From the NCBI GenBank assembly GCA_945874195.1, contig CAMCFW010000108.1, forward strand, positions 1 through 6,999: DNA of 6,999 bases. Direction: 5' to 3'. Position numbers and translations under genes: made by a program. The notes beneath the pieces were generated by a model that saw only the letters and a program-made list of their open reading frames with translations, was not told the DNA's origin and made no database searches. This DNA is from Chryseobacterium gleum (GTDB taxonomy: Bacteria > Bacteroidota > Bacteroidia > UBA10329). Position 1 is the stretch's first letter. The number at the start of each line of letters is the position of its first letter. Shown here one piece after another: positions 5,838-6,999 of the stretch.

Positions 5838-6608
5838 CTATTCCAATTCTTGCAATAGACACTGGTCAGATTTGATCTCAAACGACCCATCTAAATCGTT
5901 ACCAGATTTATATATCCTGTACGAATACCTACCAGGTGTCAATTGCAAGCTAACAGTTCCCTTGCTGCCACAGTCAGGTTTGCTATCAAATGTAAGTTGA
6001 ACGCCATCATAATACAATTGGTCAACACGAATCTTTCTGTTGACCAGCTTACTTGATCTCGTCCAAAAGGACACATAGCCCGGATAGGCTGGAGGAGTAG
6101 CTGAGGAAGGTCCATCTATGTCATACACAAAATACACGTCTGCCATTTCAAACAGCTCACCATTGAACTTATTTATCGTCACGATGGTTTTAGCATTTTT
6201 TATTTTGCCTGGTGCTGTAAAACTCAGTCTGATGCAGTTGTCAATCACAAACTCAGTAATCTTGTTGTCTTCAACATACACTTTTGCGCCACGGCAAAAC
6301 CGTAAATTATCGGTAACGATCACTTCGTGCCAGCCTGTTATTATACTTTCGGGATATGCCTCATAGGAATTGTAACTCTGTTTCAGCATACTCAATTTTG
6401 CTTGAGCTTCTTCCATCGCCATTTTCTCACGCTTAGTATCGTAAAACATGTTGGCGAATGTATTTACCGCATAAATTAAGCTGCTTGATGATGGGCCTGA
6501 ATTAACAATTTGAGTTTGGTTTATTTGAGTTTGATTGACATTGTAGTAATGCTGTCCATACGTGCAGAGCGATGTAAACAAATAGAGTACGGTGCTCGTT
6601 ATTTTCAT
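5838..6608 (-). CDS. Secreted protein of unknown function, 256 aa
   Basis: The N-terminus is a type I signal peptide (K2, hydrophobic 5-15, likely cleavage T-Y-G18/Q19). C15 does not sit in a lipobox, so this is not a lipoprotein. The mature start has a tandem N-Q-T-Q-I pair (25-34) and a serine run. A charged, probably helical segment follows (about 57-78). The rest (about 90-256) looks beta-rich, with cysteines at 105, 125, 213 and 250 that could form two disulphides. The tail pattern, L-T-P-G-R-Y-S-Y then G-S-F-E-I-K and a cysteine near the end, resembles small beta-sandwich modules common in secreted Bacteroidota proteins. The coding sequence is visibly more AT-rich than the lolD cluster, which may indicate recent acquisition. 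No T9SS sorting domain is present. I do not recognise the family. Confidence 0.85.
   Translation of the reverse strand: MKITSTVLYLFTSLCTYGQHYYNVNQTQINQTQIVNSGPSSSSLIYAVNTFANMFYDTKREKMAMEEAQAKLSMLKQSYNSYEAYPESIITGWHEVIVTDNLRFCRGAKVYVEDNKITEFVIDNCIRLSFTAPGKIKNAKTIVTINKFNGELFEMADVYFVYDIDGPSSATPPAYPGYVSFWTRSSKLVNRKIRVDQLYYDGVQLTFDSKPDCGSKGTVSLQLTPGRYSYRIYKSGNDLDGSFEIKSDQCLLQELE
6507..6536 (-). repeat. 15-bp in-frame tandem duplication encoding N-Q-T-Q-I twice
   Basis: Bases 6507-6521 and 6522-6536 match at 13 of 15 positions and encode N-Q-T-Q-I twice in the linker just after the signal peptide of the 256-aa protein. It looks like a slippage duplication and keeps the frame. Confidence 0.75.
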
Positions 6609-6650
6609 GATCTAATGTTTCGGTTCACGTAGGGGCTTCAGGGTGCTTAA

Positions 6651-6665
6651 AATGTTCACAACATT
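6651..6665. promoter_or_regulatory. Palindrome at the predicted transcription start of the 256-aa gene
   Basis: AATGTT (6651-6656) and AACATT (6660-6665) are perfect 6-base inverted arms around CAC. The site begins 4 bases downstream (minus strand) of the -7 element at 6670-6677, so it spans the expected transcription start. It may be an operator or a small 5' hairpin; no cognate regulator is encoded nearby. Confidence 0.35.
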
Positions 6666-6669
6666 CCGC

Positions 6670-6677
6670 CAAAGATA
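6670..6677 (-). promoter_or_regulatory. Candidate -7 promoter element of the 256-aa secreted protein gene
   Basis: Minus-strand TATCTTTG is an exact match to TAnnTTTG. It is 61 bases before the ATG at 6608 and lies in the gap after the T9SS protein gene, so the secreted protein probably has its own transcript. The nearest upstream TTG is too far away to be a normal -33 element. Confidence 0.45.
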
Positions 6678-6694
6678 ACCAGATGCAGAAACCC

Positions 6695-6999
6695 TCACCT
6701 CACCACCAACACCCCTTTCTTAATGAGCGTCCTTGATCGCAGCACACTCACATAAGCTCCGGGGGCCAGGTCGGGAATGGCAATGGCAATGCTGCCGGTA
6801 GGGGCGTGCTTTGCTCTGTAAACCCGCTTTCCTTCCGAAGAAAAGAGCTCCACATCGATCATCTCGTTCAGGTTCGAGTGGAGGTGGAGCACTCCGTTCT
6901 GCGCCACGGGGTTCGGGTAGATGGAAAGGTAGGTCTCCGCTTCGGTTTCTTCCACTCCCACCACGTTGGTGGCGGTGAGGTTGATGTTGTCCACATACA
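6695..6999 (-). CDS. T9SS-secreted protein, C-terminal end with type A sorting domain (5' part outside window)
   Basis: The frame is open to the window edge and ends in TGA at 6697-6695; only the last ~101 residues are visible. The first visible residues, Y-V-D-N-I-N-L, are typical of the final strand of a jelly-roll or carbohydrate-binding-like domain that often precedes the sorting signal. After an acidic linker (V-E-E-T-E-A-E-T) comes the hallmark Y-L-S-I-Y-P-N-P-V, then V-E-L-F-S-S-E-G-K-R-V, the I-P-D-L-A-P-G-A-Y-V block, and the terminal K-K-G-V-L-V-V-R. These are the conserved blocks of the type A C-terminal domain that is recognised by the type IX secretion system and removed at the cell surface. 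An in-frame GTG at 6994-6992 is internal, not a start. The cargo function lies outside the window. Confidence 0.92.
   Translation of the reverse strand, partial: YVDNINLTATNVVGVEETEAETYLSIYPNPVAQNGVLHLHSNLNEMIDVELFSSEGKRVYRAKHAPTGSIAIAIPDLAPGAYVSVLRSRTLIKKGVLVVR

Noticed and set aside
5734..6000. Plus-strand open frame of 88 codons
   Set aside because: It straddles a hairpin-rich non-coding stretch and the antisense of the secreted protein gene, and its product has no recognisable protein features.
6992..6994. GTG start giving a free-standing 99-residue protein
   Set aside because: The frame continues upstream to the window edge with a typical preceding beta-strand, and a sorting domain alone would have no signal peptide or cargo.

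Overview
The window comes from a member of the Bacteroidota, most likely of Flavobacteriales type. Three things point there. The protein ending at 6695 carries a type A sorting domain of the type IX secretion system (T9SS). The lipoprotein at 1-930 has a Bacteroidota surface-export signal right after its lipobox cysteine. Three upstream regions hold exact matches to the Bacteroidota -7 promoter element TAnnTTTG, and clear Shine-Dalgarno sequences are absent. Every gene I can support lies on the minus strand, so the window is read from high to low coordinates.

Layout in transcription order. (1) 6999-6695 is the C-terminal end of a large T9SS-secreted protein. (2) 6608-5838 is a secreted protein of unknown function, more AT-rich than its neighbours. 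(3) 5837-5192 is a 646-base non-coding stretch. It holds six exact-length copies of a 41-bp palindromic tandem repeat (5492-5737) with a decayed seventh copy, a roughly 100-bp REP-like inverted repeat (5318-5419), one copy of a 27-bp direct repeat (5274-5300), and the promoter of a toxin-antitoxin pair. (4) 5191-4521 is a HigB/HigA-type toxin-antitoxin operon, toxin first, with a 4-base ATGA overlap. (5) 4520-4422 is a short spacer with the second copy of the 27-bp repeat, so the toxin-antitoxin module is bracketed by 26/27-identical direct repeats exactly 804 bases apart. (6) 4421-3771 is lolD, the ATPase of the lipoprotein-release ABC transporter. (7) 3708-979 is a 909-residue membrane-anchored protein ending in a regular seven-blade beta-propeller. 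(8) 930-1 is the N-terminal part of a surface lipoprotein.

How the parts fit together: lolD, the propeller protein and the lipoprotein form a co-directional cell-envelope cluster with gaps of 62 and 48 bases. LolD powers release of lipoproteins from the inner membrane, and the gene two steps downstream encodes a lipoprotein, but a functional link is only inferred. The toxin-antitoxin pair and the repeats look like accessory DNA lying between this cluster and the secreted-protein genes.

The two observations most worth following up are the 41-bp array and the bracketed toxin-antitoxin module. In the array, substitutions between copies preserve base pairing, with the wobble pairs all oriented for plus-strand RNA (or single-stranded DNA). 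The bracketed module looks like a small unit that could have been gained or lost by recombination.
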